This document shows positions 27,170 to 35,419 of a stretch of DNA of 64,000 bases, piece by piece. A program made the translations under genes and the position numbers. Every line of letters begins with the position of its first letter. Position 1 is the first letter of the stretch. The stretch is from positions 248,001-312,000 of the forward strand of contig NZ_JAPDHU010000003.1 of the NCBI RefSeq assembly GCF_031921685.1, written 5' to 3'. Origin of the DNA: Terripilifer sp031921685 (lineage in GTDB: Bacteria; Pseudomonadota; Alphaproteobacteria; Rhizobiales; Beijerinckiaceae). The notes under the pieces were generated by a model, which was not told the origin of the DNA, searched no databases, and worked only from the letters and a program-made list of their open reading frames with translations.

Positions 27170-28968
27170 CGCCACGCGCTCCCGCTCGAAGGCAGCCCCA
27201 CGCCGAGGCGTGCGACCGTTGGGAAAACCTGCGTCATCGTCGGCGATGCAACGCGCGGCGGCAGACCCAGCATCGGCGTCACCCGTTCGATGATCCGCCC
27301 TGTCGTCGCGCCGGCATTGTAAGCAGCGGTGCGCGCACCGCCCGTCTCAGGCACGCCTTGCGGCTCGTCATAGACGGTCAGGAACAGATATTTCGGCTTG
27401 TCGGCCGGCGCGACGGCCGTGAATGTGGTGAACACGCGATCGTTGGCATAGCGGCCGTTGACCACCTTATTCGCCGTACCGGTCTTACCGCCGGGGAAAT
27501 AGCCTTGCACGTTGATCGTCTTGGCTGATCCCACTTCCGCATTGAGGCGCATCAGATAACGCATGCTCTCCGATGTGTCGGGGCGGATGACTTGCGGCGC
27601 GGTGGCACGCGCCTCCTGCTCCGTGCGCATCAGAAACGTCGGCTTGATCAACTGGCCACCATTGACCAAGGCGGACACCGCCATCATCGCCTGCAACGGC
27701 GCCACCGCCAGACCGTGACCGAAGGCGATGGTCATCGTGTTCAGATCGCCCCAGTTGCGTGGCACGATCGGCTCGGCGCTTTCCGGCAGTTCGGTGCGCA
27801 TGCGATCGAGCTGGCCGATCTTGCGCAGGAACGCCTTGTGCCCTTCTACACCGATCATCAGGGCCATGCGGGCAGTGCCGACGTTAGATGAATAGGTGAA
27901 GACTTCCGACACGGACAACACCCGGTTCTGGGCGTGGAAGTCGTTGATGGCGAAGCGACCATAGCGCAGAGCGCCGCGTGCATCGATCTTCGAATTGACC
28001 GTGACCTTGCGCGCATCGATCGCCATCGCCATGGTCAGCGCCTTGAAGGTCGAGCCCATTTCGAACACGCCGACCGTCATGCGGTTGATGCGGTTCGGCT
28101 CCAGCGCATCGACCGGGTTGTTCGGATCGTAGTCGGGCAATGAGGCAATCGCGATGACTTCGCCCGTGTTCACATCCATGATCGCGGCGGCGGCGGCCTT
28201 GGCCTTGAATTTCTCCAGGCCTTTGACGAGTTCGTCACGCACCGCATAGGTCGCCTTGATGTCGAGCGACAGTTTGATCGGCTTCAAGTCGGTAGAGCGT
28301 GCCGTGAAACCCGCAAGCGCCAGATCGTTGAGGCCCGTGCCATCGATATATTTCTCGACGCCGGCGATGCCGATATTGTCGGTGTTGGTGAAACCAAGCA
28401 CATGCGCCGCGACCGGACCGTTCGGATAGACGCGCTTGTGCTCCGGCAGGAAGCCGACGCCGGGCAGGCCAAGGCGGAAGACTTCTTCGCGCTCCTTCGG
28501 CGTGATGCCGCGTTTCACCCAGATGAAGCCCTTGCGCGAACCCAGCCGCTCGCGCAATTCGCGCGCATTCACGTCGGGCAGAACGGCGGTGAGCAATTCC
28601 ACCGCTTCATCCTTGTCGATGATGCGGCGCGGCTCGGCGAAAACGGAATCGATCTTGATGTCGGTCGCCAGAATGTCGCCGTTGCGATCGACGATATCGG
28701 GGCGGGCGCGCGAACTGGCCTCGGTGGCCGCGCGCTTCAAGCCGTTCTGTTCCGGCTTCATGCCCAGCCAGACCAGTTTGGCACCAAGAAACACGAACAC
28801 CGCGCCAAACGCCAAGGTGATCAGCCGGACGCGCGAACCGCTCTTGCCGATGCGCGTACCCAGCACGCCACGCAGAAATGGCATCAGCCAAGCGCCGATC
28901 GAACGGCGGCGCGCCGGGGGAGCAACGTCCTGCATGCTGTCCTCAGGAAACGAATGCGGATGGGACAT
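27166..28968 (-). CDS. ftsI: Septal peptidoglycan transpeptidase FtsI (class B PBP)
   Basis: A 600-residue penicillin-binding protein. A basic cytoplasmic tail is followed by one membrane segment at about residues 49-69 (LITLAFGAVFVFLGAKLVWL), a pedestal domain, and a transpeptidase domain with active-site Ser306 (STFK), SSN at 361-363 and KTG at 495-497. The ATG at 28968 begins 2 nt after the ftsL stop. It cross-links septal peptidoglycan together with FtsW. Confidence 0.97.
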   Translation of the reverse strand: MSHPHSFPEDSMQDVAPPARRRSIGAWLMPFLRGVLGTRIGKSGSRVRLITLAFGAVFVFLGAKLVWLGMKPEQNGLKRAATEASSRARPDIVDRNGDILATDIKIDSVFAEPRRIIDKDEAVELLTAVLPDVNARELRERLGSRKGFIWVKRGITPKEREEVFRLGLPGVGFLPEHKRVYPNGPVAAHVLGFTNTDNIGIAGVEKYIDGTGLNDLALAGFTARSTDLKPIKLSLDIKATYAVRDELVKGLEKFKAKAAAAAIMDVNTGEVIAIASLPDYDPNNPVDALEPNRINRMTVGVFEMGSTFKALTMAMAIDARKVTVNSKIDARGALRYGRFAINDFHAQNRVLSVSEVFTYSSNVGTARMALMIGVEGHKAFLRKIGQLDRMRTELPESAEPIVPRNWGDLNTMTIAFGHGLAVAPLQAMMAVSALVNGGQLIKPTFLMRTEQEARATAPQVIRPDTSESMRYLMRLNAEVGSAKTINVQGYFPGGKTGTANKVVNGRYANDRVFTTFTAVAPADKPKYLFLTVYDEPQGVPETGGARTAAYNAGATTGRIIERVTPMLGLPPRVASPTMTQVFPTVARLGVGLPSSGSAWR

Positions 28969-28970
28969 GA

Positions 28971-29378
28971 TCAGCGCGCCTCCGCGTTCTGTTTCGGTGT
29001 GGCGCCACGGATCGATCCGGTGATGTCGCGCGGCAATGGCGTGGCTTCGCCCAGGCCCAGCAGGTCAAGCTTCTGGCCGATGCTATCGACCTTGGGCGCT
29101 CGCTCCGGCAGGTCCTGCGGCTGGATGATCTGATCAATGGTGAGCTGTTTCAGGTCGAGATGTTTGTCCGCCAGGGCCTGGATGCGGCCGGGGCGGATAA
29201 GATGAGCGAATTCCGCCCGCATCATGGCGATCTGATCGCGCTCCTGCTGGTTGGCGTTCTTCATCTTCAAAATCTGTTCGGCGAAAAGGATGGTCTCGTA
29301 TTTGATCGAATAGGCGTAGATCGCCGAGCCGATCAGCGCCAAGATTGCGACCACGTTGAGAGTACGGAACATTTTCAC
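28971..29378 (-). CDS. ftsL: Cell division protein FtsL
   Basis: A 135-residue (GTG start) small bitopic protein: one membrane segment near residues 5-24 (LNVVAILALIGSAIYAYSI), then a heptad-like coiled coil (AEQILKMKNANQQERDQIAMMRAEFAHL) and an unusual Pro/Asp/Gly tail. It is recognised by topology and by position between rsmH and ftsI, since FtsL sequences are poorly conserved. The GTG at 29378 overlaps the rsmH stop (GTGA); an ATG lies two codons on. Confidence 0.88.
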   Translation of the reverse strand: MKMFRTLNVVAILALIGSAIYAYSIKYETILFAEQILKMKNANQQERDQIAMMRAEFAHLIRPGRIQALADKHLDLKQLTIDQIIQPQDLPERAPKVDSIGQKLDLLGLGEATPLPRDITGSIRGATPKQNAEAR

Positions 29379-30415
29379 CCTCTCTTGGGTTCGCGCACGG
29401 GCAGAGCCGCGAGGCGAAAAACATCATCGGAGACCGGCCGGGACGATGCCGTGTTACGCACGGCCCAGCGCAACTTGGCCGAGCGCGCCCTGGGATTGCC
29501 GGCCATTTCCGTTTCGGACGGGCCGATCGGCTGTCCGGACGGCAGATCAAAGGTCGCTGGCGGCGGCACGGGCTCGCCAGGCAGCAGCCGCGAACGCGCC
29601 TGCCCGCGGCCTGAACGCTCGGCCAGAAACTGTTTGACGATGCGGTCTTCGAGCGAATGAAAGCTCACGACCACGAGCCGCCCGCCCGGCCGCAACAGCG
29701 CCTCAGCCGCGCCCAGCGCGCGCACCAATTCGCCAAGCTCGTCGTTGACGGCAATGCGCAATGCTTGAAACGTGCGGGTCGCCGGATGGATCTGCGTCGG
29801 TTTCGCCGGTGCGGCCTTCTGCACGAGATCGGCCAAGGCTCGCGTCGTCGTGATCGGCGCCTGCGTCCGCGCCGCGACGATGGCGCGTGCGATGCGCCGC
29901 GACTGCCGCTCCTCGCCATAATAATAGAGGATGTCAGCCAGCTCTTCGGCGCTCGCCATGTTGACGATGTCGGCGGCGCTGCGTCCCGCTTGCGCCATGC
30001 GCATATCGAGCGGCCCGTCGTGGCGGAAGGAAAAGCCGCGCGCGCCGTCGTCGATCTGCATCGACGACACGCCGATGTCGAGCACGATGCCGTCGAAAGC
30101 CCGAAGCCCCAGCCGTGCGGCGACCGCATCCATCTGCGAAAACTCAGCCTGTTCCAGCATCAGCCGGCCGCCCATGGCGGCGACCAGAGCTTGACCGTCG
30201 CGGATGGCATTGGGATCGCGATCGAGCGCGAGCAGCCGCGTGCCGGCGACCGACAGGATAGAGCGGCTATAGCCGCCCGCCCCGAACGTGCCGTCGAGAT
30301 AGAGCTGATCGGAAACCGGCGCGAGGGTTTGAAGAACCGCCTCGAGGAGCACAGGAATATGTCGGGTCAGTCCGCCATCGGGAACCGAAGATTCGTTCCC
30401 GCGACCCGATGTCAT
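29375..30415 (-). CDS. rsmH: 16S rRNA m4C1402 methyltransferase RsmH (MraW)
   Basis: A 346-residue SAM-dependent methyltransferase. Motifs: RHIPVLLEAVLQTL at the start, DGTFGAGGYSRSIL (SAM site), FDGIVLDIGVSSMQID, and the late VVSFHSLEDRIVKQFL. The ATG at 30415 overlaps the mraZ stop as ATGA; the longer open frame upstream runs through mraZ and is rejected. Confidence 0.96.
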   Translation of the reverse strand: MTSGRGNESSVPDGGLTRHIPVLLEAVLQTLAPVSDQLYLDGTFGAGGYSRSILSVAGTRLLALDRDPNAIRDGQALVAAMGGRLMLEQAEFSQMDAVAARLGLRAFDGIVLDIGVSSMQIDDGARGFSFRHDGPLDMRMAQAGRSAADIVNMASAEELADILYYYGEERQSRRIARAIVAARTQAPITTTRALADLVQKAAPAKPTQIHPATRTFQALRIAVNDELGELVRALGAAEALLRPGGRLVVVSFHSLEDRIVKQFLAERSGRGQARSRLLPGEPVPPPATFDLPSGQPIGPSETEMAGNPRARSAKLRWAVRNTASSRPVSDDVFRLAALPVREPKRG

Positions 30416-30909
30416 TCCCGCACTCCCCGAGGCTGCGGTGGAACCGTCCCCGCGTGACTGGCGCCGATCTGCTTTCGAAGGTCGCGTACCCGGTTTCTGG
30501 CCTCGTCCAGATACGCTTCGAAACGCTTCGGCTCCCAGATCTGAAACTTGTATCCCTGCCCGACGAAGGTCGCTTCGGCTTCGATGCCCAACCAGACCTT
30601 CGACGCTTCCGAAAGGATGATCCGGCCCTCCGGATCGACTTTCAGAATCTCGCTCGTTCCCAACAGGGCCGTCGAATAGACGTCGTGATCGTCCGTATAG
30701 GTCGCGAAGCGCCCCAGAACCCCGTCGATCTCCCGCATCAGAGCGTGGCCGCCGCAATCCAGCGCCTGCGCATCCAACGCGCGATGCACGTAGAGCCCCT
30801 CGAATCCATCCTTCGCCAGCACCGTTCGAAACGAAGCTGGGATGGAAATCCGACCCTTGCTGTCGAGCCGGTTGGTGAAATTCGAGACGAACCGATCCAA
30901 CGCATTCAC
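30412..30909 (-). CDS. mraZ: Transcriptional regulator MraZ
   Basis: A protein of about 160 residues with two SpoVT/AbrB-like repeats: RFVSNFTNRLDSKGRISIPASFR near the N terminus and LLGTSEILKVDPEGRIILSEA later. MraZ represses its own dcw operon by binding TGGGN-type direct repeats. The start is uncertain: a GTG at 30909 or the TTG at 30900, which gives the family-like MDRFVSN; no ATG is available. First gene of the operon, with box-like repeats 120-150 nt upstream. Confidence 0.93.
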   Translation of the reverse strand: MNALDRFVSNFTNRLDSKGRISIPASFRTVLAKDGFEGLYVHRALDAQALDCGGHALMREIDGVLGRFATYTDDHDVYSTALLGTSEILKVDPEGRIILSEASKVWLGIEAEATFVGQGYKFQIWEPKRFEAYLDEARNRVRDLRKQIGASHAGTVPPQPRGVRE

Positions 30910-31028
30910 CCGGCGACGCAGACGCAAAACCGCGCGACGCAATGGTGCCGGCCTCGGAAAACAACGCCGACTGCGCAGGCAGCCCCGTCGCTCCGTTACG
31001 CCAAATCACTGAAACGCGCGGTATGATT

Positions 31029-31058
31029 TGGGATAGCATGGGAAAATATGGGCGTCAA
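31029..31058 (-). promoter_or_regulatory. Predicted dcw (mraZ) promoter overlapped by three MraZ-like boxes
   Basis: On the minus strand TTGACG (31058-31053) and TATCCC (31035-31030) are 17 nt apart, a fair -35/-10 pair reading towards mraZ. The same stretch holds TGGGA at 31029, TGGGA at 31039 and TGGGC at 31049, read on the plus strand with exact 10-bp period and 5-nt spacers. E. coli MraZ is known to bind three TGGGN repeats separated by 5 nt. Orientation here is opposite to the operon. Confidence 0.6.
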
Positions 31059-31129
31059 CGAGCAAGGGATTGAGCAGGTGAATCGAAATGGGACGTTCCC
31101 ATTTCACCCTGCATTAGCTCTCGTTGACG
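31053..31129. repeat. 77-bp imperfect palindrome between mraZ operon and opgC-like gene
   Basis: Outer arms CGTCAACGAG (31053-31062) and CTCGTTGACG (31120-31129) are perfect complements. The inner arms GAAATGGGA (31085-31093) and TCCCATTTC (31097-31105) pair around CGT, and GCAGG/CCTGC and TGAA/TTCA match between them with small insertions. Each outer arm carries a TTGACG that could serve as -35 in opposite directions. Confidence 0.65.
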
Positions 31130-31281
31130 TTAATGAATGGTTGAGAGATCGCGTTCACATTCCAATCAACTTAAGCGGATCAGTCGCTTCCTGGGATTTC
31201 CACCTATCGACACCACATCGGGCAGCCCTTAGTGGTAGCCGCTTCGCTCGCTCGCCGCATGGGAACCGGTTCGCCTTCAGC
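31130..31281. other. Gene-free leader of the opgC-like gene
   Basis: With 30910-31129 this makes a gap of about 370 nt between divergent genes. Apart from the promoter and the palindrome described separately, I see nothing identifiable. A plus-strand frame open from the ATG at 31048 continues into the opgC-like gene, but its first 78 codons look unlike the family. Confidence 0.5.
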
Positions 31282-32412
31282 ATGAACGACGTTGCAGCCA
31301 CGGCCATTCGGGCCGCACCGCGAACAAAGTCGACGCGCGCGCCCAACGAGATCGATTTCTGGCGCGGCTTCGCGCTCGTCTCGATCTTCATGAATCACAT
31401 CCCTGGGCTCTGGTACGAGCAGTTTACCCACAAGAATTTCGGCTACACCGATTCCGCCGAGCTTTTCGTGCTCCTCGCCGGCTGGTCGCTGCGCATTCTC
31501 GTCGACAATCAGCCCCTGGGGATTTCGCCGATGCGCCTCACCATGCGCCTCGGCGGCCGCGCGCTGACGCTTTATTTCGCGCAGTTGGGCATTTCCGCCA
31601 TCGCCATCGCGATGATCGCCGCGACCGCTCTGTTGCTCGACAATGCCCTTATTTTACAATGGAATAACGCGGCAGCTGTGTTCGAAGCACCAGGGCCGGC
31701 GCACATCGGCCTGGTCATCCTGTCCCATCAGCTCGGCTATTTCGACATTCTGCCTCTTTATGTGGTGCTGATGGCGCTTGGCCCCATCATCGCGCTGATT
31801 CATCGCTTCCTGCCGTCCGCGCTGCTGCCACTCTCCCTGCTCATCTGGGCCGTGACTTTGGCCACCGGCATCAACATTCCGACCTATCCGGTCGAAGGCC
31901 GCTGGTATTTCAATCCACTCGCCTGGCAGTTGATTTTCGTCACCGGTTTCGTCCTGGGCGGGCGCGGTCCGATCAAATCGGCCATCGAGGATTGGAAGGC
32001 CCCCATCCGGGTGATCGGCGGCGCCATCGTCCTGGTCGGCTATATCGGCACCGTCCGCCACTGGTACCCTGAACCCCTCGAAGTCCCTGAGCCCTTTCTG
32101 TTTTTCGTCGCGGACAAGACCTTCCTGACGCCGCTGCGCTACATCCATGCGCTCGGTCTCGTGGCTTTCGTCGGCGGCAGTTTCTGGCTCATCCTTAAAT
32201 ATGCCCAACCGCTGGCCCGCTTTTTCTCCATGTTGGGTCGCAATTCCCTCAACGTTTTTTGCGTAGGCTCCCTCTTGAGCCTCGGCGGTCAGATTGTCAG
32301 ATTCGCCGTTGCCCACAGTTTGTTAGTCGATACAATTGTGGTAATCGTCGGAATTAGCGCCATGAGCGCGACGGCCTGGGTGTCCGAATGGCGCACGCGT
32401 CTAAAGGATTGA
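31282..32412 (+). CDS. opgC: OpgC-type membrane acyltransferase
   Basis: A 376-residue polytopic protein with about ten membrane segments. The opening NEIDFWRGFALVSIFMNHIPG and FGYTDSAELFVLLAGW match the OpgC family (succinyl or other acyl transfer to osmoregulated periplasmic glucans, related to acyltransferase 3). The conserved Arg and His of the first segment are present. The ATG at 31282 is chosen because similarity begins just after it. Its 3' end overlaps the SGNH hydrolase start by 25 nt, which suggests joint action on a glycan. Acceptor and acyl donor are unknown. Confidence 0.82.
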   Translation: MNDVAATAIRAAPRTKSTRAPNEIDFWRGFALVSIFMNHIPGLWYEQFTHKNFGYTDSAELFVLLAGWSLRILVDNQPLGISPMRLTMRLGGRALTLYFAQLGISAIAIAMIAATALLLDNALILQWNNAAAVFEAPGPAHIGLVILSHQLGYFDILPLYVVLMALGPIIALIHRFLPSALLPLSLLIWAVTLATGINIPTYPVEGRWYFNPLAWQLIFVTGFVLGGRGPIKSAIEDWKAPIRVIGGAIVLVGYIGTVRHWYPEPLEVPEPFLFFVADKTFLTPLRYIHALGLVAFVGGSFWLILKYAQPLARFFSMLGRNSLNVFCVGSLLSLGGQIVRFAVAHSLLVDTIVVIVGISAMSATAWVSEWRTRLKD

Positions 32413-33284
32413 AAGCGGGTATGTTTCTCGCCGCTGTTCTCTTCGTGGGAACGGCGCAGGCGCAGTCGACCCCTGTGGACAACAGCCAAGCTCCTGCCGC
32501 GACATCCTCCGCCACGAACGATCCTGCCGCAGCGATCGACGCCGCCGTCCCGACACCGGCCCCACCGGACCCCAACAATGCCGTCGTGCAATATGCGCTG
32601 AGTTCGCAATGTTCGGTGCCGAGTAAGGAAATCGCCTCGCCCGCGCCCCTGTCGGCCATGGTGTCGAAGCTCGAAGCCGGCAAAGGGTTGCGCATCCTGG
32701 CCATCGGCTCGTCCTCCACCTGGGGCATCGGCGCTTCGACGCGCCAGAAGAATTATCCCTCGCAGCTCGAGACCATGCTCGAAAAGTCGATGCGCGGCGT
32801 CGACATCGAGGTCGTCAATCGCGGCGTCTCCGGCGAGACCAGCGAAACCACCGCCGATCGCCTGAAAACCGAGGCTGTCCTGATCAAGCCCGACGTCGTG
32901 TTGTGGCAGCTGGGCACCAATGACGCCATTCAGCACGTGCCTGTCGACACGTTCGAACTGAACGTGCGCAAGACCATCAAAGCACTGCGGCGCAAAGGGA
33001 TCGACGTGGTCCTGGTCGGCCTGCAATATACGCCGAACTACTCGCGCGACACCCATTACTTCGCTATTCGCGATGCCCTCAACCGCATCGCCGCCGATCT
33101 CAACGTGCTCTACGTCAAGCGCTATTCGGCGATGGAATTCATCGCCCGCACCAAGGCCAATATGAAGATGCTGGCCGACGATGGCTTTCATCTCAACGAT
33201 ATGGGCTATCAGTGCATGGCCGAGCACATCGCCAATGCGGTGACGGCCAATCTCTTCGTGCGCCGCCGCAAGCCGGCGTCCTGA
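32388..33284 (+). CDS. Exported SGNH/GDSL hydrolase
   Basis: A 298-residue protein with a signal peptide (a second ATG at 32421 gives MFLAAVLFVGTAQA with cleavage at AQA). SGNH blocks are visible: block I as AIGSSSTWG (nucleophile Ser), block II Gly in NRGVSGETS, block III Asn in LGTNDA, block V as DDGFHLND (Asp and His). It is probably a periplasmic esterase or acetylesterase. A Pro/Ala/Thr-rich region with two cysteines follows the signal. It overlaps the OpgC-like gene, so it may remove or transfer the group which that protein handles. Confidence 0.83.
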   Translation: MAHASKGLKAGMFLAAVLFVGTAQAQSTPVDNSQAPAATSSATNDPAAAIDAAVPTPAPPDPNNAVVQYALSSQCSVPSKEIASPAPLSAMVSKLEAGKGLRILAIGSSSTWGIGASTRQKNYPSQLETMLEKSMRGVDIEVVNRGVSGETSETTADRLKTEAVLIKPDVVLWQLGTNDAIQHVPVDTFELNVRKTIKALRRKGIDVVLVGLQYTPNYSRDTHYFAIRDALNRIAADLNVLYVKRYSAMEFIARTKANMKMLADDGFHLNDMGYQCMAEHIANAVTANLFVRRRKPAS

Positions 33285-33472
33285 AGCAAATCGCCTGTGC
33301 TGAGGCCGTTCCGGCGGCCCACTGAGCCCCCTCCCCTATTCACGCAGCGACTGTGACGGCCCGCAATGGCCGCCCATTGAAACGCCTCACGTTTTAATGG
33401 GGCAATTGCCCACAATTTGGCGCTTTGCTGCATTGGAGTGGGATATATCCTTGCGTCTCGCCCTGGTATAGT

Positions 33473-33488
33473 ATAAAGATATCTTTAT
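33473..33488. promoter_or_regulatory. Perfect 16-bp palindrome upstream of the methionine operon
   Basis: ATAAAGATATCTTTAT is a perfect palindrome, 21 nt before the ATG of the ArsR-type regulator. AT-rich palindromes of this size are typical ArsR-family operators, and an ArsR regulator of methionine genes (SahR/SamR) is described in proteobacteria. I infer this is its autoregulatory operator; the exact consensus cannot be checked here. Confidence 0.65.
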
Positions 33489-33509
33489 GTCTTTCTGCGA
33501 AACCTAACG

Positions 33510-34514
33510 ATGCCAACCGATATCGCACCCCTGTCTCAGATTCTCGGCGCCCTGGAAGCGGCGGGCGAGCCGACGCGGCTGCGATTGCTCGCCCTTTTGG
33601 CGGAAGCGGAAATCACCGTCTCGGAACTGGTCGCTATTCTCGGCCAGTCGCAGCCACGCATTTCCCGCCATCTGAAGCTGCTGGCGGAAGCCGGTCTTAT
33701 CGACCGCCACCGCGAGGGCGCCTGGGCCTTTTTCCATCTCGCCCAGTCCGGCGCCGTCGCGGCGCTCGCCCGCGACATCCTGCGCCGTATCGATCCCTCC
33801 GATCCGCAATTCGTTTCCGATCGCGCCCGCCTCGCCGAAGCGCGCCGCACCCGCGCCGAACAGGCCGCCCGCTATTTTGCCGAACAGGCCGACAACTGGA
33901 ACCGCATCCGCTCGCTGCACGTGCCCGAAGAGCAGCTCGAAGCGGCGATCCGCGACATCGTCGGCAAACAGGAGATCCGCTCGGTTCTCGATCTCGGCAC
34001 CGGCACCGGCCGCATGCTCGAACTGCTGGCGCCGCGCGCCGAACGCGCCGTTGGCGTCGATCTCTCCACCGCCATGCTCGCCGTCGCCCGCGCCGGCATC
34101 GACAAGGCGGGCCTGCGCAACGTGCAATTGCGCCAGGGCGACATCTACGCCCTGCCCGTCGAGCGCGACAGCTACGATCTCGTGCTCGTCCATCTCGTTT
34201 TGCATTATCTCGACGATCCGCTGCGCGCGCTGCGCGAAGCGGCGCGCACCATGCGCCCCGGCGGCCGTCTGATCGTCGTCGACTTCGCGCCGCACTCGCT
34301 GGAATTCCTGCGCACCGATCATGCGCATCGCCGTCTCGGCTTCTCGCGCGAGGAGATCGAACAGATGATGCGCGACGTCGGCCTCGAAAACGTCAGCTAC
34401 CGCAGCCTGACGCCACGCACGCGCGATCCCGAAAAACTGACCGTGTCGCTGTGGGTCGCGCGCGACCCACGCATCATTTCCGATCTCGTTCCAGCAACCG
34501 TGAGTATTGCCTGA
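33510..34514 (+). CDS. ArsR-family regulator fused to SAM-dependent methyltransferase domain
   Basis: A 334-residue fusion. Residues about 10-80 form an ArsR winged helix (GEPTRLRLLALLAEAEITVSEL, recognition helix SQPRISRHLKLL, wing EGAWAFFHL). From about residue 150 a class I methyltransferase fold follows: motif I LDLGTGTGRMLEL, acidic loop GVDLSTAML, motif IV DLVLVHLVLHYL. It shares one base with metF (TGATG). Known relatives regulate methionine and SAM recycling genes, so the methyltransferase domain probably senses SAM or SAH rather than modifying a substrate; this is inference from context. Confidence 0.85.
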   Translation: MPTDIAPLSQILGALEAAGEPTRLRLLALLAEAEITVSELVAILGQSQPRISRHLKLLAEAGLIDRHREGAWAFFHLAQSGAVAALARDILRRIDPSDPQFVSDRARLAEARRTRAEQAARYFAEQADNWNRIRSLHVPEEQLEAAIRDIVGKQEIRSVLDLGTGTGRMLELLAPRAERAVGVDLSTAMLAVARAGIDKAGLRNVQLRQGDIYALPVERDSYDLVLVHLVLHYLDDPLRALREAARTMRPGGRLIVVDFAPHSLEFLRTDHAHRRLGFSREEIEQMMRDVGLENVSYRSLTPRTRDPEKLTVSLWVARDPRIISDLVPATVSIA

Positions 34515-35419
34515 TGAGCCTCGACGTTGTTCGCCCCAGCCGCCAGAGCAATCGGCCGCTTCGCGTCTCGTTCGAATTCTTCCCGCCGAAGACGGCGGAG
34601 ATGGAAACCTCGCTCTGGCACGCGATCGAACGGCTGGCGCCCATCGGCCCAAGCTTCGTCTCTGTCACCTATGGCGCGGGCGGCTCGACGCGCGAGCGCA
34701 CCCACTCGACCGTTTCGCGCATTATCCGCGAGACCAACCTGAAACCCGCCGCGCACCTCACCTGCGTCGCCGCGACCAAGGATGAAGTGGACGACGTGGT
34801 GCGCGCCTATTGGGATGTCGGCGTGCGCCATGTGGTGGCGCTGCGCGGCGACCCCGTCGGCGGCATTGGCACGACTTACGCTGCCCATCCCGGCGGCTAT
34901 GAAAATTCCACCGCCCTCGTCGCCGGCCTCAAGCGCCTCGGCGATTTCGAGATCAGCGTCTCCGCCTATCCGGAGAAGCATCCCGAAAGCGCCACCCTCG
35001 ATGACGACATCGATGTGTTGAAGGCGAAGATCGACGCCGGCGCGACCCGCGCCATCACCCAATTCTTCTTCGAGAACGATCACTATCTGCGTTATGTCGA
35101 TCGCGTGCGCGCCGCCGGCATTCACATTCCGATCGTGCCGGGCATCGTGCCGGTGGAGAATTTCCGCCAGACCGCCTCTTTCGCCAAGCGCGCCGGCGCC
35201 TATGTGCCGCAATGGCTTGCCGATCGTTTCGATGGCCTCGATGACGATGCGACGACGCGCCGTCTCGTCGCCGCCGCCGTTGCCGCCGAACAGGTCTTCG
35301 ACCTGCTTGATCGCGGCGTCCAGGATTTCCATTTCTACACGATGAACAAATCCGAACTGGTGTTCGCGATCTGCCATCTGCTCGGCCTCAAGCCGCAGCC
35401 GGCCCGCGAGGCCGCCTGA
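34514..35419 (+). CDS. metF: 5,10-methylenetetrahydrofolate reductase MetF
   Basis: A 301-residue FAD-dependent TIM-barrel enzyme supplying 5-methyl-THF to methionine synthase. Motifs: RVSFEFFPPKTAEME near the N terminus (catalytic Glu), SVTYGAGGSTRE, HLTCVAATKDE, VVALRGDP and ITQFFFENDHYLRYVD. The start ATG at 34514 overlaps the regulator stop; a longer open frame upstream runs through the regulator gene and is not coding. The stop overlaps the metH start by one base (TGATG). Confidence 0.96.
   Translation: MSLDVVRPSRQSNRPLRVSFEFFPPKTAEMETSLWHAIERLAPIGPSFVSVTYGAGGSTRERTHSTVSRIIRETNLKPAAHLTCVAATKDEVDDVVRAYWDVGVRHVVALRGDPVGGIGTTYAAHPGGYENSTALVAGLKRLGDFEISVSAYPEKHPESATLDDDIDVLKAKIDAGATRAITQFFFENDHYLRYVDRVRAAGIHIPIVPGIVPVENFRQTASFAKRAGAYVPQWLADRFDGLDDDATTRRLVAAAVAAEQVFDLLDRGVQDFHFYTMNKSELVFAICHLLGLKPQPAREAA

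Noticed and set aside
31048..31281. 78-residue N-terminal extension of the opgC-like protein from the ATG at 31048
   Set aside because: The extension would translate the palindrome and promoter region and shows no family similarity; the ATG at 31282 fits the family start.
33425..34513. Long upstream extension of the metF frame
   Set aside because: It runs antiphase through the ArsR-methyltransferase gene; the ATG at 34514 overlaps that gene's stop and gives the proper MetF start.
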